Source: Streptomyces chartreusis NRRL 3882
GTDB lineage: Bacteria; Actinomycetota; Actinomycetes; Streptomycetales; Streptomycetaceae
Direction: 5' to 3'
Assembly: GCF_900236475.1 (NCBI RefSeq)
Contig: NZ_LT963352.1
Coordinates: 1,674,001 to 1,738,000, forward strand
DNA length: 64,000 bases
Shown: piece by piece, positions 8,736 to 17,011 of the stretch
Layout: each line of letters starts with the position of its first letter
How positions within the stretch are numbered: position 1 is the stretch's first letter
Program-made: the position numbers and the translations under genes
The notes under the pieces: model-generated
The model's database searches: none
Seen by the model: the letters and a program-made list of their open reading frames with translations, nothing else
What the model was told of the DNA's origin: nothing

Positions 8736-8843
8736 ATGTCCGGGTGGTCATGGGTCCGCGAACACCTGGGAGCTCGCACGACCGAGCCCTCCGCAGAGGT
8801 CCGTTCGGGCCGGTCGTCATGTGCGCTCTTGCTTGCACGCTGA
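8736..8843 (+). CDS. Possible 35-residue small ORF
   Basis: ATG 8736 follows a strong GGGAGG site at spacing four. It opens a 35-codon frame (MSGWSWVREHLGARTTEP...LLLAR) directly after the hemerythrin gene. I know no homologue. Its end overlaps the convergent gene ending at 8817. It may be a real small protein or chance. Confidence 0.25.
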   Translation: MSGWSWVREHLGARTTEPSAEVRSGRSSCALLLAR

Positions 8844-9443
8844 CGAGGCCGGGCCGAGTTCGACCGTCGTCGTGACCCGGGTGACCGAGGGGTTCCCCGG
8901 CACCGAACCGAACCCGAAGCGCACGGGCGGCTCGACCGGTGCCGTCACCCCGAGGTCCGCGCCCTCGTAGGAGGCCGAGACGGCACGGATCGGCAGCAGG
9001 TCCCGGGCGCCGTACCACTCCCGGCGGCCCTGCCCGGCGCTGCCGCGGGTGCGCACGCCCGGCAGCAGCAGGCGGGCGGGCCGGTCCGTCAGCGCGCTCC
9101 ATGCCGGACGGCGGGCGAGCGCACCGGGTACGGTCCGCAGCGCGAAGCCCAGAAGCCCTCGCCGGCCCGTGGTGAAACGCAGGTCGAGTGGCCCGGCGGT
9201 GACGGTCCAGGCGTGGTCCGTGACGCTCACCTCGACCGGGACGACACGGACCGTGTCGAAGGCGTAGGTGCCGCTGACGAAGTCCGCTGTCTCCCGGGTG
9301 GGGGCCAGCAGCAGTCTGTCCCCGTCGGCGCGCTCCAGCATCACGTCACTGAACGCTCCGAAGGGCGACCCCTGCCAGTGTCCGAGCACGATCCGTGTGC
9401 CGGAGGAGGTGCCCATGCCCGCGATCCAGCCGTCGAAGCGCAC
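8817..9443 (-). CDS. Conserved hypothetical protein next to a DUF2071 protein
   Basis: About 208 residues from GTG 9443, where the sequence that looks conserved begins (VRFDGWIAGMG). It is beta-rich, without a signal peptide or clear motif; WQGSPFGAFSDVMLERADG and TYAFDTVRVV recall uncharacterised actinobacterial proteins. It is not an enzyme I can name. There is no ribosome binding site at 9443. ATG 9545 has a strong GGAAGGAG at spacing six, but starting there adds 34 low-quality residues read out of frame through the end of the DUF2071 gene. Same strand as that gene and likely one transcript. Confidence 0.7.
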   Translation of the reverse strand: MRFDGWIAGMGTSSGTRIVLGHWQGSPFGAFSDVMLERADGDRLLLAPTRETADFVSGTYAFDTVRVVPVEVSVTDHAWTVTAGPLDLRFTTGRRGLLGFALRTVPGALARRPAWSALTDRPARLLLPGVRTRGSAGQGRREWYGARDLLPIRAVSASYEGADLGVTAPVEPPVRFGFGSVPGNPSVTRVTTTVELGPASSACKQERT

Positions 9444-9486
9444 GCGCCGGCGTCGCGTGACGGCGCCGGAATTCCGGCAACGGGAG

Positions 9487-10260
9487 TCAGGAGGGCTGGG
9501 AGACGCGCTGCGGGACGCACGGCCTGGAGGGCCCGAGCCGTACATACCTGACTCCTTCCGAGAAGTGCACCAGGGGCTCACCGAGGGGGGCTTCCCCAAG
9601 GCCCGCCGCGGCGATCAGTGTCTCCTCCAGTACATCGACGCCTGCGTCGGCCAGGGGCCACGGCTCGTGCTCGACGGGCGTCTCCCAGAGCATGCCGAGC
9701 CTGCGGGTGTACGCCCGCCAGCGCGAGGTCAGCCACACGTCCCGCTCCGTCGGATCGATCGGGTCGCCAGGCCGGACGACGAGGCGGTAGGAGGCGTCAC
9801 CGAGCCATCGGGAACCGGAGTAGGAGACGGTGTCCCCGTCCTGGGACACGCGGAGGGTGCCCGGGTTGTACGGTGCGCCGATGGCGCGGGCCGCCACCAT
9901 CGGGGGGAAGGCGACCTCGATGGACAGGAACCAGAGCCCGTCCCGGCCGTCCCGGTGCCGTACGTACGTGCGCAGATTGGTCTCCGCGAACGTCGGCAGG
10001 CCGGGCAGCGAGGCGGGAACACCGGGTGGTCGCACGTCCGCCATGACGAAGGGGGTGAGCCCCACCCAGGCGGCCCCCTCGTACTCGTCCACGACCAGTC
10101 CCCCGGGCAGGAGCGCCTGCACCGCGTCAGGCCGGAAAGGCCAGTGGACGAACGTCTGCGTCAGCCAGCCCGCCCGCAGCGCCGGCAGGCGCACCCGCTG
10201 CTCTGCTCCGTATGCGACCACGGGCGTCGGGTCCCCCGCGCACGATCGCAGGAAACCCAC
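9487..10260 (-). CDS. YqjF-family DUF2071 protein
   Basis: About 257 residues from GTG 10260; a start nearer the conserved part, at GTG 10194 (VRLPALRAGW), is also possible. Family hallmarks are RAGWLTQTFVHWPFRPDAVQ, the WVGLTPFVMADVRPPG stretch, FAETNLRTYVRH, and the late HFSEGVRYVRLG. The fold is related to acetoacetate decarboxylase, but no active-site lysine can be assigned from this reading and the family has no established reaction. It probably forms an operon with the hypothetical gene downstream. Confidence 0.85.
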   Translation of the reverse strand: MGFLRSCAGDPTPVVAYGAEQRVRLPALRAGWLTQTFVHWPFRPDAVQALLPGGLVVDEYEGAAWVGLTPFVMADVRPPGVPASLPGLPTFAETNLRTYVRHRDGRDGLWFLSIEVAFPPMVAARAIGAPYNPGTLRVSQDGDTVSYSGSRWLGDASYRLVVRPGDPIDPTERDVWLTSRWRAYTRRLGMLWETPVEHEPWPLADAGVDVLEETLIAAAGLGEAPLGEPLVHFSEGVRYVRLGPSRPCVPQRVSQPS

Positions 10261-10425
10261 GGCGCCGCCACGGCGGGCGCAACGGCGCAGTGCCGGATCA
10301 TGGAGAGGGCCAGGACGCCGGGCGTCCGGGCGAAACGCCTCGCCCGGCTCAGCGAAGGTTGTAGGTCCGCCGCAGGAACGCGGCCGTGTCCGACCATGGT
10401 TACGTCGATGGTGCTAGGAGGCGTC

Positions 10426-10794
10426 ATGATCGGCTGGGGGCAGATCGGGTACGGAGCCGTCCTGTCGGCCGTCTTCGCCGCCGTGCTGCCGGCCGTCGTC
10501 ACCCGTGGCCGCCGTATCGGCGTGATCGTCACGGGGGCGCTCGCCGCTGCCGCGGGGCCGGTCGCCTGGAACGCCATCCTTCGCGCCGCCCACGGAGAGC
10601 AGTTCTTCACCGATGCGCCGATCGCCGTGTTCCCGGTCAGTTGGCAGGACACAGGATCCGGCGTCTTCGCCCTCGCAGCGGCAGCCCTCGCATACGGCCT
10701 GGGCCCACTCGCCACGGAACCCGCGCGCCGCACCGCCGGATACGCGCTGCTGGCGGGGCTGGCGGCATTGCTCGCCGACGTCTACGTCTACTGA
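10426..10794 (+). CDS. Small membrane protein of unknown function
   Basis: 122 residues from ATG 10426, with TAGGAGG at spacing five. It is very hydrophobic, with about three to four membrane segments: AVLSAVFAAVLPAVV, IGVIVTGALAAAAGPVAW, GVFALAAAALAYGLG and AGYALLAGLAALLADVYVY. Between segments 2 and 3 a loop (RAAHGEQFFTDAPIAVFPVSWQD) probably faces outside. No family is recognised. It is a single gene between convergent and divergent neighbours. Confidence 0.7.
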   Translation: MIGWGQIGYGAVLSAVFAAVLPAVVTRGRRIGVIVTGALAAAAGPVAWNAILRAAHGEQFFTDAPIAVFPVSWQDTGSGVFALAAAALAYGLGPLATEPARRTAGYALLAGLAALLADVYVY

Positions 10795-10916
10795 CCGCGC
10801 GCCAGGCGTGTCTGTCCGGCCGTTCTCGAGGCCGGCATGCCCGAATGCCGCCCGTGACATCTTCGCCGGCGCCTGCCAGGCACTGCAGTCATGCCTCAGC
10901 AGCACTGCCTCCCGGC

Positions 10917-12353
10917 TCAGTGAACGAGCGGGGCGCCGGTCGACCGCGGCCTGCCGCGCGGTACGAGGCCCAGGGCCAGTACGGCGGCGACAACGGCCGT
11001 TACGGCACACACGACGAAGGCGTCGGCGAAGCCACCCGCCGAGCCTCGCTCGAATCCGGAGGCCGCGACGGTGGAGACGACGGCGACGCCGATCGAGCCA
11101 CCCACTTCGTGGAAGGTGTTGACGACCCCGGAGGCGAGGCCGGCCTCTTGGTGCTCCACCATGGCCAGCGCAGTCGTCGTGGCGGTGACGAACACCGCGC
11201 CGAGGCCGAGCGAGGCGATCACGAAGCCCGGCATGAGCCCGGTGTATGCGCTGCCGGTCTCCGAAAGCCGGGTCAGCGGGATCGTCCCGGCAGCCGCGAC
11301 GGCCATGCCGACGACGGCCGTCGGACGACTGCCGATCCGGCCGACGAGCCGGGAGCCCAGGTGGGCGCCGACGGCCGTGGCCACGGCGACGGGCAGAAAC
11401 ACCAGCCCGGTCCTCAGTGGGCTGAAACCGCGGAGGTGCTGAAGGTAGACGGAACCGAGAAAGAAGAACGCGATGAGCAGGGCCGTGGCGATCAGCATCA
11501 GGAAGGCCCCGGCGAGTACGGACCGCCGAGTGAACATCCGCAGGTCCATCAGGGGGGCCCGGCCGGCCCGTTCGACCGCCGCGAATGCCGCGTACGCGAC
11601 CGCCGCACCGGCCAGTGGCAGCAGAGTCGAGGCGTCCGACCAGCCGGTGTCGCCCGCCTTGACCAATCCGTAGATCAGGGCGGCGGTGCCCGTGGTGACC
11701 AACAGGGCGCCGGGAATGTCGAGGCGTGCGGGCTGCGGGGCCCGGGCCGGTACGAGGACCGGCAGGGCGGCCAGGAGGAGCAGCCCGACCGGCACGTTGA
11801 CGTAGAAGACCCACTGCCAGCCGGGCCCGTCGGTCAGGGCCCCGCCGAGGATCACACCGGCAGCCGAACCGGTGCCGCCGATCGCCGCCCAGACACCGAG
11901 CGCCTTGTTGCGCTCGGGACCGTGGAAGGTCGTGGTGACGAGCGACAGCGCGGCCGGGGACAGCAGGGCTGCGCCGACGCCTTGGCCTATCCGGCCGCCG
12001 AGCAGCGTCGGCGCGTTCCCGGCCAGGCCGGTGACAAGGGAGGCGGCAGTGAAGAGCGCGAGACCGGCGAGCACGGTACGGCGGGCGCCGAAAGCGTCGG
12101 CGAGCCGGCCGCCGAGCAGAATCAGCCCGCCGAAGCAGAGGGTGTAGGCGGTGACGACCCAGGTCAGCGTCTCCCGGCCGAGGTCGAGGTCGGCCGCCAT
12201 GTCGGGGAGGGCGACGTTCACGACGGTGACATCGAGGATCAGCATGAACTGGGCCAGGCAGATCAGCGCGAGGGCCGCCCAGCGACGTGGGTCGGCGGGT
12301 GGCTGGTGCGCGTGTTCGGCCGTGTGCGGCGCACCGGCGGTGGAGTGGGTCAT
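10917..12353 (-). CDS. MFS multidrug transporter, DHA2 (14-TM) family
   Basis: 478 residues from ATG 12353, with AAGGA upstream. It is an EmrB/QacA-type proton-drug antiporter of the inner membrane. The N-terminus has the DHA2 signature LDVTVVNVALPDM, then LTWVVTAYTLCFGGLILLGGRLAD (motif A region), GQGVGAALLSPAALSLV (motif C-like) and some 14 hydrophobic segments. It is transcribed away from the tetR gene at 12508. The shared 155-bp gap holds interlocked palindromes, so expression is almost certainly repressed by that TetR and released by a ligand that is probably also a substrate. Confidence 0.93.
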   Translation of the reverse strand: MTHSTAGAPHTAEHAHQPPADPRRWAALALICLAQFMLILDVTVVNVALPDMAADLDLGRETLTWVVTAYTLCFGGLILLGGRLADAFGARRTVLAGLALFTAASLVTGLAGNAPTLLGGRIGQGVGAALLSPAALSLVTTTFHGPERNKALGVWAAIGGTGSAAGVILGGALTDGPGWQWVFYVNVPVGLLLLAALPVLVPARAPQPARLDIPGALLVTTGTAALIYGLVKAGDTGWSDASTLLPLAGAAVAYAAFAAVERAGRAPLMDLRMFTRRSVLAGAFLMLIATALLIAFFFLGSVYLQHLRGFSPLRTGLVFLPVAVATAVGAHLGSRLVGRIGSRPTAVVGMAVAAAGTIPLTRLSETGSAYTGLMPGFVIASLGLGAVFVTATTTALAMVEHQEAGLASGVVNTFHEVGGSIGVAVVSTVAASGFERGSAGGFADAFVVCAVTAVVAAVLALGLVPRGRPRSTGAPLVH

Positions 12354-12438
12354 GACGAGTCCTTCTGGTGTGTTGTCGCGGTCGGGTCCGAGCCGCAGGG
12401 CGGCGTGACGGCTCGTGCACGGTCTCGCTCGACCGCAT

Positions 12439-12485
12439 AACTGAACCATACTGTTCAGTTCATATGAACTCAACCGTACAGTTCA
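12439..12485. promoter_or_regulatory. Interlocked palindromic operator between MFS and tetR
   Basis: Three overlapping dyads share the half-site GTTCAGTTCA or its complement. (1) AACTGAAC and GTTCAGTT arms, 8 bp each with a 6-bp spacer, at 12439-12460. (2) A perfect 14-bp palindrome AGTTCATATGAACT at 12457-12470. (3) TGAACT and AGTTCA arms with a 9-bp spacer at 12465-12485. This suits a TetR dimer pair binding between the divergent promoters. Confidence 0.8.
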
Positions 12486-12507
12486 GATGGATGCTAGGGT
12501 CGAGGTC

Positions 12508-13155
12508 ATGAGCGTGGACAGCGTCAAGCAACCCCCCAGCGGCCCTCGCGCGGAGCTCAAGCGGCAGGCCATCGTGCGGGCTGCCCGCGAACTGTTCCTG
12601 CGGGAAGGCTTCGGCGTGGGAATGGACGCCATCGCCACCGAGGCGGGCGTGTCGAAGGTGACTGTCTACAACCACTTCGGCAGCAAGGAAGCCCTGTTCA
12701 CGGCGGTCATCACGAGCGCACTCGACGAGCCGCTCGCCGGGGAGTCGTCTGCCGCGCTGGAAGGCCTGGCCGAGGCCGATGACCTGCGGGCCGCCCTCGT
12801 CGAGGCGGCCCGCACCTGGGTCCACGCCGTCCGCACCAACCATGAGGTCACCGCCCTGCGCAACCTCGTCGCCGCCGAGATCCACCGCTTCCCCGAGCTG
12901 GGCGAGGCCTGGAGACACCGCGGCCCGGAGAGCCACCACCCCGCGGTCGCAGGCGCCCTCCGTGCCCTCGCCGAGCAAGGTCGACTGGAGATCCCCGACC
13001 TGCGGGTGGCGATCATCCAGTTCTACGGGCTCCTGGTCTTCCCCCACATGATCTTCAGCTCCTACGGCACGCACATCGACGAGGAGCTGACCGACCGTCT
13101 CATCACCAGCGGGGTCGACATGTTCCTGGGCCACTACGGCCCGCAGGACGTGTAA
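12508..13155 (+). CDS. TetR/AcrR-family repressor
   Basis: 215 residues from ATG 12508. An in-frame ATG at 12487 is less likely because it falls at the edge of the operator. The N-terminal helix-turn-helix is clear: IVRAARELFLREGFG, MDAIATEAGVSKVTVYNHFGSKEALF (~20-60). The ligand-binding C-terminal part resembles the AcrR C-terminal group (AALVEAARTW..., LGHYGPQDV). It is divergent from the DHA2 transporter and separated from it by palindromic operators, so it most likely represses both that transporter and itself. Confidence 0.93.
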   Translation: MSVDSVKQPPSGPRAELKRQAIVRAARELFLREGFGVGMDAIATEAGVSKVTVYNHFGSKEALFTAVITSALDEPLAGESSAALEGLAEADDLRAALVEAARTWVHAVRTNHEVTALRNLVAAEIHRFPELGEAWRHRGPESHHPAVAGALRALAEQGRLEIPDLRVAIIQFYGLLVFPHMIFSSYGTHIDEELTDRLITSGVDMFLGHYGPQDV

Positions 13156-13194
13156 CGGCCCGCCAGCGTAAAGCTCATCGAGAACAGGACCCAG

Positions 13195-13228
13195 CAGGGG
13201 CGGGGCACCGCGCGGTGCCCCGCCCCTG
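13195..13228. terminator. Bidirectional terminator, perfect 34-bp palindrome
   Basis: Arms of 17 bp (CAGGGGCGGGGCACCGC and its exact complement) meet with no spacer. It lies between the convergent tetR (ends 13155) and MFS gene (ends 13256). There is no U-tract, as is usual in Streptomyces. Confidence 0.8.
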
Positions 13229-13255
13229 TGCCGGCGGGCCGGTCGGACCGACGGG

Positions 13256-14557
13256 TCAGACGGTGACGGCAAGCGGCTCGGAAGCGGGCTGCCCCGCCAG
13301 TCGGCCGGTGCGGTGCAGGGCGTACAGGGCGGCAGCGCACGCCAGGCCGAGCACGATCAGCGCGATCCAGGGCAGCGCGGGCAGCCCGGCCGCGCGGGCG
13401 GCGTCGAGGGCGGCGCCCGTTCCCAGGTTCCCGACGGTGATGCCGATGCCGCAGATCGTGTTGTACAGCCCGTAGTGGGTGGCGACGAGCCGGTCACCGG
13501 AGAGGCGGACGATGGTGTCCATCTCGAACGGGTAGGCGATCATCGTGCCGACGGCCAGCAGCAGCGCGGCGAGCGTCGGCGGAACCGCCGCGAGCAGCCA
13601 CAGCCCGACCCGGGACTCCGGTACGGGCACGGCGGTGGCCAGCAGCAGGGGCACGAAGGCCAGGCCCATGGCCGCCAGCCCGCGCACGAGCGCCTGCCCC
13701 GGCTCGTACCGCGCCTTGCACCACGCCGTCACCCGCGTCTGGCCGAGGATCGTGCTCAGCCCGGAGACGGCGAAGAGCACGGCCACCGCCGCGGTACCGG
13801 AGTTCCCGTCGCCGCCGAGCCGGCGCACCTGAAGCGGCAGCGCCAGATAGACCTGGAAGGACAGGACGTACGAGCCGATCATGGCGACGGAGAAGAGCAG
13901 GAACGGCCGGTTGGCGAGGATGCCGCGCCACTGGGCGAGCACGACTTCACCGCCGTCGCGCTCCTGCGGCTTGGCGTCCTCGGCCCGCCGGGCGGGCAGC
14001 GCGCGGATCTGTACGACGCTCAGCAGCGCGAAGATACCGGCCGCCACCAGGCAGGTGACGCGGAAGTCGATCCCGGTCAGCACCATGCCCACCAGCGGGC
14101 CCAGCAGGATGCCGGCCTGGTAGAACACGTTGAACAGGGCGAACGCCTCGACCCTGCGCTCCCCCGCGTCGGCCGCGAGGTAGGCCCGTACGGCAGGGTT
14201 GAACAGCGCTCCGGCCAGCCCGGTGGCCGCGGACGCGGCGAGCAGTGCGGGCAGCGAGTCCACCAGCCCGAGCGTCGCGAAGCCGAGGGTGCGCAGCACG
14301 CATCCCGCGATGATCATCGGCTTGTAGCCGAGCCGGTCGGCGAGCGTGCCGCCGACCAGGAACATGCCCTGCTGGCTGAAGTTCCGTACGCCCAGGACGA
14401 GTCCGACGAGCCAGCCGGCCAGTCCGAGCGTCCCGGACAGGTGGGCGGCCAGGTAGGGCATCAGCATGTAGAAGCCGAGGTTGATGGTGAACTGGTTCAC
14501 CATCAACAGCTGGACGCTGCGTTCGTACGACCGAACTTGGGTGAGCAGCCCCATCAC
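13256..14557 (-). CDS. MFS transporter coupled to a PLP enzyme
   Basis: 433 residues, about 12 membrane segments. Visible features are [25 protein letters not shown] TM1, motif [18 protein letters not shown], and a cytoplasmic loop [18 protein letters not shown] between the halves. Its ATG at 14557 overlaps the stop of the upstream PLP enzyme gene by four bases (ATGA), so the two are translationally coupled. The arrangement suggests that the transporter exports, or imports a precursor for, the product of that enzyme. The substrate is unknown. Confidence 0.9.
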   Translation of the reverse strand: MMGLLTQVRSYERSVQLLMVNQFTINLGFYMLMPYLAAHLSGTLGLAGWLVGLVLGVRNFSQQGMFLVGGTLADRLGYKPMIIAGCVLRTLGFATLGLVDSLPALLAASAATGLAGALFNPAVRAYLAADAGERRVEAFALFNVFYQAGILLGPLVGMVLTGIDFRVTCLVAAGIFALLSVVQIRALPARRAEDAKPQERDGGEVVLAQWRGILANRPFLLFSVAMIGSYVLSFQVYLALPLQVRRLGGDGNSGTAAVAVLFAVSGLSTILGQTRVTAWCKARYEPGQALVRGLAAMGLAFVPLLLATAVPVPESRVGLWLLAAVPPTLAALLLAVGTMIAYPFEMDTIVRLSGDRLVATHYGLYNTICGIGITVGNLGTGAALDAARAAGLPALPWIALIVLGLACAAALYALHRTGRLAGQPASEPLAVTV

Positions 14558-15678
14558 CGGCCCTCCTCCGCGGAGTCGGACTCGGCGGCCGCGTCCTCAG
14601 TGCCGTGCAGAGTGAGGGGATCGACCACGGTGGTGCACCGGGTCCAGCGGGTGACCTCCTTCTCGTCCAGGCGGCCGATCAGCTCCGGCTCGGGCGCCGG
14701 TGGGGAGGCCAGCAGGCCGTGGGCGGCGCAGTAGTCGTCGTTGTAGACCGTCCCCAGGTACCGCTGCGGACCGTCGGGGAAGATCGCGACGATCCGTGCG
14801 TCCGCCGGCGTCGTCCGGGCCAGCCAGCCCGCCACCAGCGCGACCGCGCCGACGCTCCATCCGCCGGTGGCGTAGTGGGAGGCGGCCAGTTGGCGGCATG
14901 TCCACACCGCCTCGGCCGGGGCCACCCAGTGCACCTCGGAGAAGTTCTCGTAGGCGACGTTGCGGGGGTGGATGCTGGAGCCGAGTCCGCGCATCAGCCG
15001 GGGCCGGGCGGGCTGGCCGAAGATCGTCGAACCGGTCGTGTCCACGCCGACGACGGTCAGCTCGGGGTAGAGCTGGCGCAGGACACGGGAGACGCCGGCC
15101 GAGTGACCGCCGGTACCGACGCTGCACACGAGCACGTCGATGTGGCCCGTCTCGGAGGCGAGTTCGAGGGCCAGCGGGGTGTAGGCGGCGACGTTGTCCG
15201 GGTTGTTGTACTGGTCGGGGCACCAGGAGCCGGGGTGCTGCTCCAGCAGCCGCTGCACGCGGTCTCGGCGGGCCTGCTGCCAGCCGCCCGTGGGGTGCGG
15301 CTCGGAGACGACGTTGACCTGGGCGCCGTACGCGGTCAGCAGCCGGGTCATGGACAACTCCAGCCCCGGATCGGTGACCAGGGTGACCGGGTGGCCGTAC
15401 ACCATGCCGGCCAGCGCCAGCCCCAGGCCCAGGGTCCCGCTGGTGGACTCGATGATCCGCCCGCCGGGCCGCAGGTCGCCACGGGCCCGGGCCCGCTCCA
15501 CCATGTGCAGCCCCGGACGGTCCTTGATGCCCCCGGGGTTGAACCCTTCGAGCTTCGCCCAGAAGCCGCGCCCAGCCGGGGTCAGCGGCTCCGAAACCCG
15601 CAGCAGCGGGGTGTTGCCCACCAGGCCGGACAGGGCGGACCGGCCAGAGGGGACTTTGGCCTTGGTCGATGACTGCAT
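14554..15678 (-). CDS. PLP-dependent cysteine synthase-like enzyme
   Basis: 374 residues of the fold II PLP family (cysteine synthase/cystathionine beta-synthase group). The N-terminal [12 protein letters not shown] is followed by the PLP lysine in [11 protein letters not shown] (Lys ~52). The usual TSGNTG substrate loop reads [11 protein letters not shown], so it is not a housekeeping cysteine synthase. [12 protein letters not shown] is the phosphate-binding glycine loop. The C-terminal extension ([16 protein letters not shown]) is longer than in CysK. Related enzymes make 2,3-diaminopropionate precursors or other beta-substituted alanines. Coupled to the MFS gene downstream. Confidence 0.85.
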   Translation of the reverse strand: MQSSTKAKVPSGRSALSGLVGNTPLLRVSEPLTPAGRGFWAKLEGFNPGGIKDRPGLHMVERARARGDLRPGGRIIESTSGTLGLGLALAGMVYGHPVTLVTDPGLELSMTRLLTAYGAQVNVVSEPHPTGGWQQARRDRVQRLLEQHPGSWCPDQYNNPDNVAAYTPLALELASETGHIDVLVCSVGTGGHSAGVSRVLRQLYPELTVVGVDTTGSTIFGQPARPRLMRGLGSSIHPRNVAYENFSEVHWVAPAEAVWTCRQLAASHYATGGWSVGAVALVAGWLARTTPADARIVAIFPDGPQRYLGTVYNDDYCAAHGLLASPPAPEPELIGRLDEKEVTRWTRCTTVVDPLTLHGTEDAAAESDSAEEGR

Positions 15679-15814
15679 GTCGATGTGTTCACTCTCGCTC
15701 GATGAATGCCAGTGGGTTCATCTCGCGCGTCCTGGCCACGGGGCGGACCATGCGTCCGCGCTCAGGCCATGGGCACGCGGCAGCCGCGAAGTCGGTCGGC
15801 TGCGAGCGAGTGGT

Positions 15815-16243
15815 CTAGATCCGCCACCGCGACGTACGAGCGAGCGCCACGCGGCCCGTGCGTGCGCTGCGACGTCTACGGCGGTCACGCCGTACGAGCG
15901 GTCTCCCGACCACCACCGACACGGCAAGGAGTACGACGGCCATCGCGCCCAGGGCGAGTTCCTCGGCCGGCTGGGCCGCGGTACGCACGATCACATCCGC
16001 CGCACACTTCTCGGCCCCGTGGTGGGGGTGAGGGCCGTGAGGGTCCTCGTCCGCGGCCATCGCCGAGGATCCGGCGGGCACGGACACCGACTCGTGCGTC
16101 TCCTCGGACACGCCGTGCATGACGGCGCACAGCACGAGCGCCATCACGAGGGCACCGCGCACCGCCGAGACGAGTCGGCGCGACAACGGTGAGCCGCATG
16201 GGGCCAAGGGGCCGTGCGCTGGCGTACGGGAATGTGTCGGCAC
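15815..16243 (-). CDS. Small His-rich membrane protein (DUF6153-like)
   Basis: 142 residues from GTG 16243, preceded by GGAGGACCT. The N-terminal membrane segment (LVSAVRGALVMALVLCAVMHGV) is followed by a ~45-residue extracytoplasmic stretch with DEDPHGPHPHHGAEKC, then a second segment (LALGAMAVVLLAVSVVVG) and an Arg-rich tail. The layout matches small actinobacterial proteins of the DUF6153 type. His/Cys content suggests metal contact, which is an inference. It lies 180 bp downstream of a similar gene on the same strand. Confidence 0.65.
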   Translation of the reverse strand: MPTHSRTPAHGPLAPCGSPLSRRLVSAVRGALVMALVLCAVMHGVSEETHESVSVPAGSSAMAADEDPHGPHPHHGAEKCAADVIVRTAAQPAEELALGAMAVVLLAVSVVVGRPLVRRDRRRRRSARTGRVALARTSRWRI

Positions 16244-16422
16244 AGGTCCTCCGCGCTGCTGCCGCGTCTCCGGCAAGGGCGGAGTGAGGCGCAGACATGG
16301 GTGGGGGCAGGACGGCTTCGACGAACATGACGACCCATCATGAGCACGGGACAGGACGCTCGTCGCGCGGTACCAGCCGAACCGGTGACATCCGGCAGGC
16401 CGGTCGGAGGAACCGCGTACCT

Positions 16423-16878
16423 CTAGACCTGCCGCACCATGGAGGCTGCTCTGAGAGCCACAGGAAACCCACCGTCCATGGGACCACCAGCGGCCGGCCC
16501 TCGAACGGTCGATGCGTCGCAGGAACTGGTCGATTCGCGAACCGACGCCGCACAGCAGGGCGGTACCAGGGCGGAAACCTGCTGAGGCTGCCCGGACACG
16601 CAGTGCTCGCCAGGATGTGACGGCCCGTGGCCGCCGTGATCCCCGGCATCCGCGTCGGAAAGCACCGCGGGCTCGACGGCCGCATGGCGAACGCCGTCGT
16701 CCGACGGCGCGGCGAGGGCCGTCGCGCTGGTGGAGAGGTGTCCCTTGACGCTCTCCACGTGAACGCCGTGCGTAACGAGGACGCCGAACAGGAGCACGGC
16801 CAAGGCCGGCACGCGCAGCAGCGGACCCGCACCGGAGCGGGTCCTGACGATGCGCCAGAGCGACCAGGCCGTAACCAT
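16423..16878 (-). CDS. DUF6153-family putative membrane protein
   Basis: 151 residues from ATG 16878 with AGGA upstream. One N-terminal membrane segment (LLRVPALAVLLFGVLVTHGVHV) precedes an extracytoplasmic domain with GDHGGHGPSHPGEHC and a CC pair further on (LVPPCCAASVRES). The tail carries no second strong segment. The TM-His/Cys-rich layout resembles DUF6153. Similar proteins often neighbour copper or cytochrome genes, but none is present here. No experimentally known role that I can name. Confidence 0.65.
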   Translation of the reverse strand: MVTAWSLWRIVRTRSGAGPLLRVPALAVLLFGVLVTHGVHVESVKGHLSTSATALAAPSDDGVRHAAVEPAVLSDADAGDHGGHGPSHPGEHCVSGQPQQVSALVPPCCAASVRESTSSCDASTVRGPAAGGPMDGGFPVALRAASMVRQV

Positions 16879-17011
16879 GCCGTGATCCTAGCGGCTCGTT
16901 GGAAGTGATCGTCCACCTGTACCGAAACAACCTCAACCGCTGCATCACGGAGGCCCGTTGACGGCGGCAAGCCGCGGAGCGCTGTCAGTGGTGGGTGGCA
17001 GCATCGGGCGT

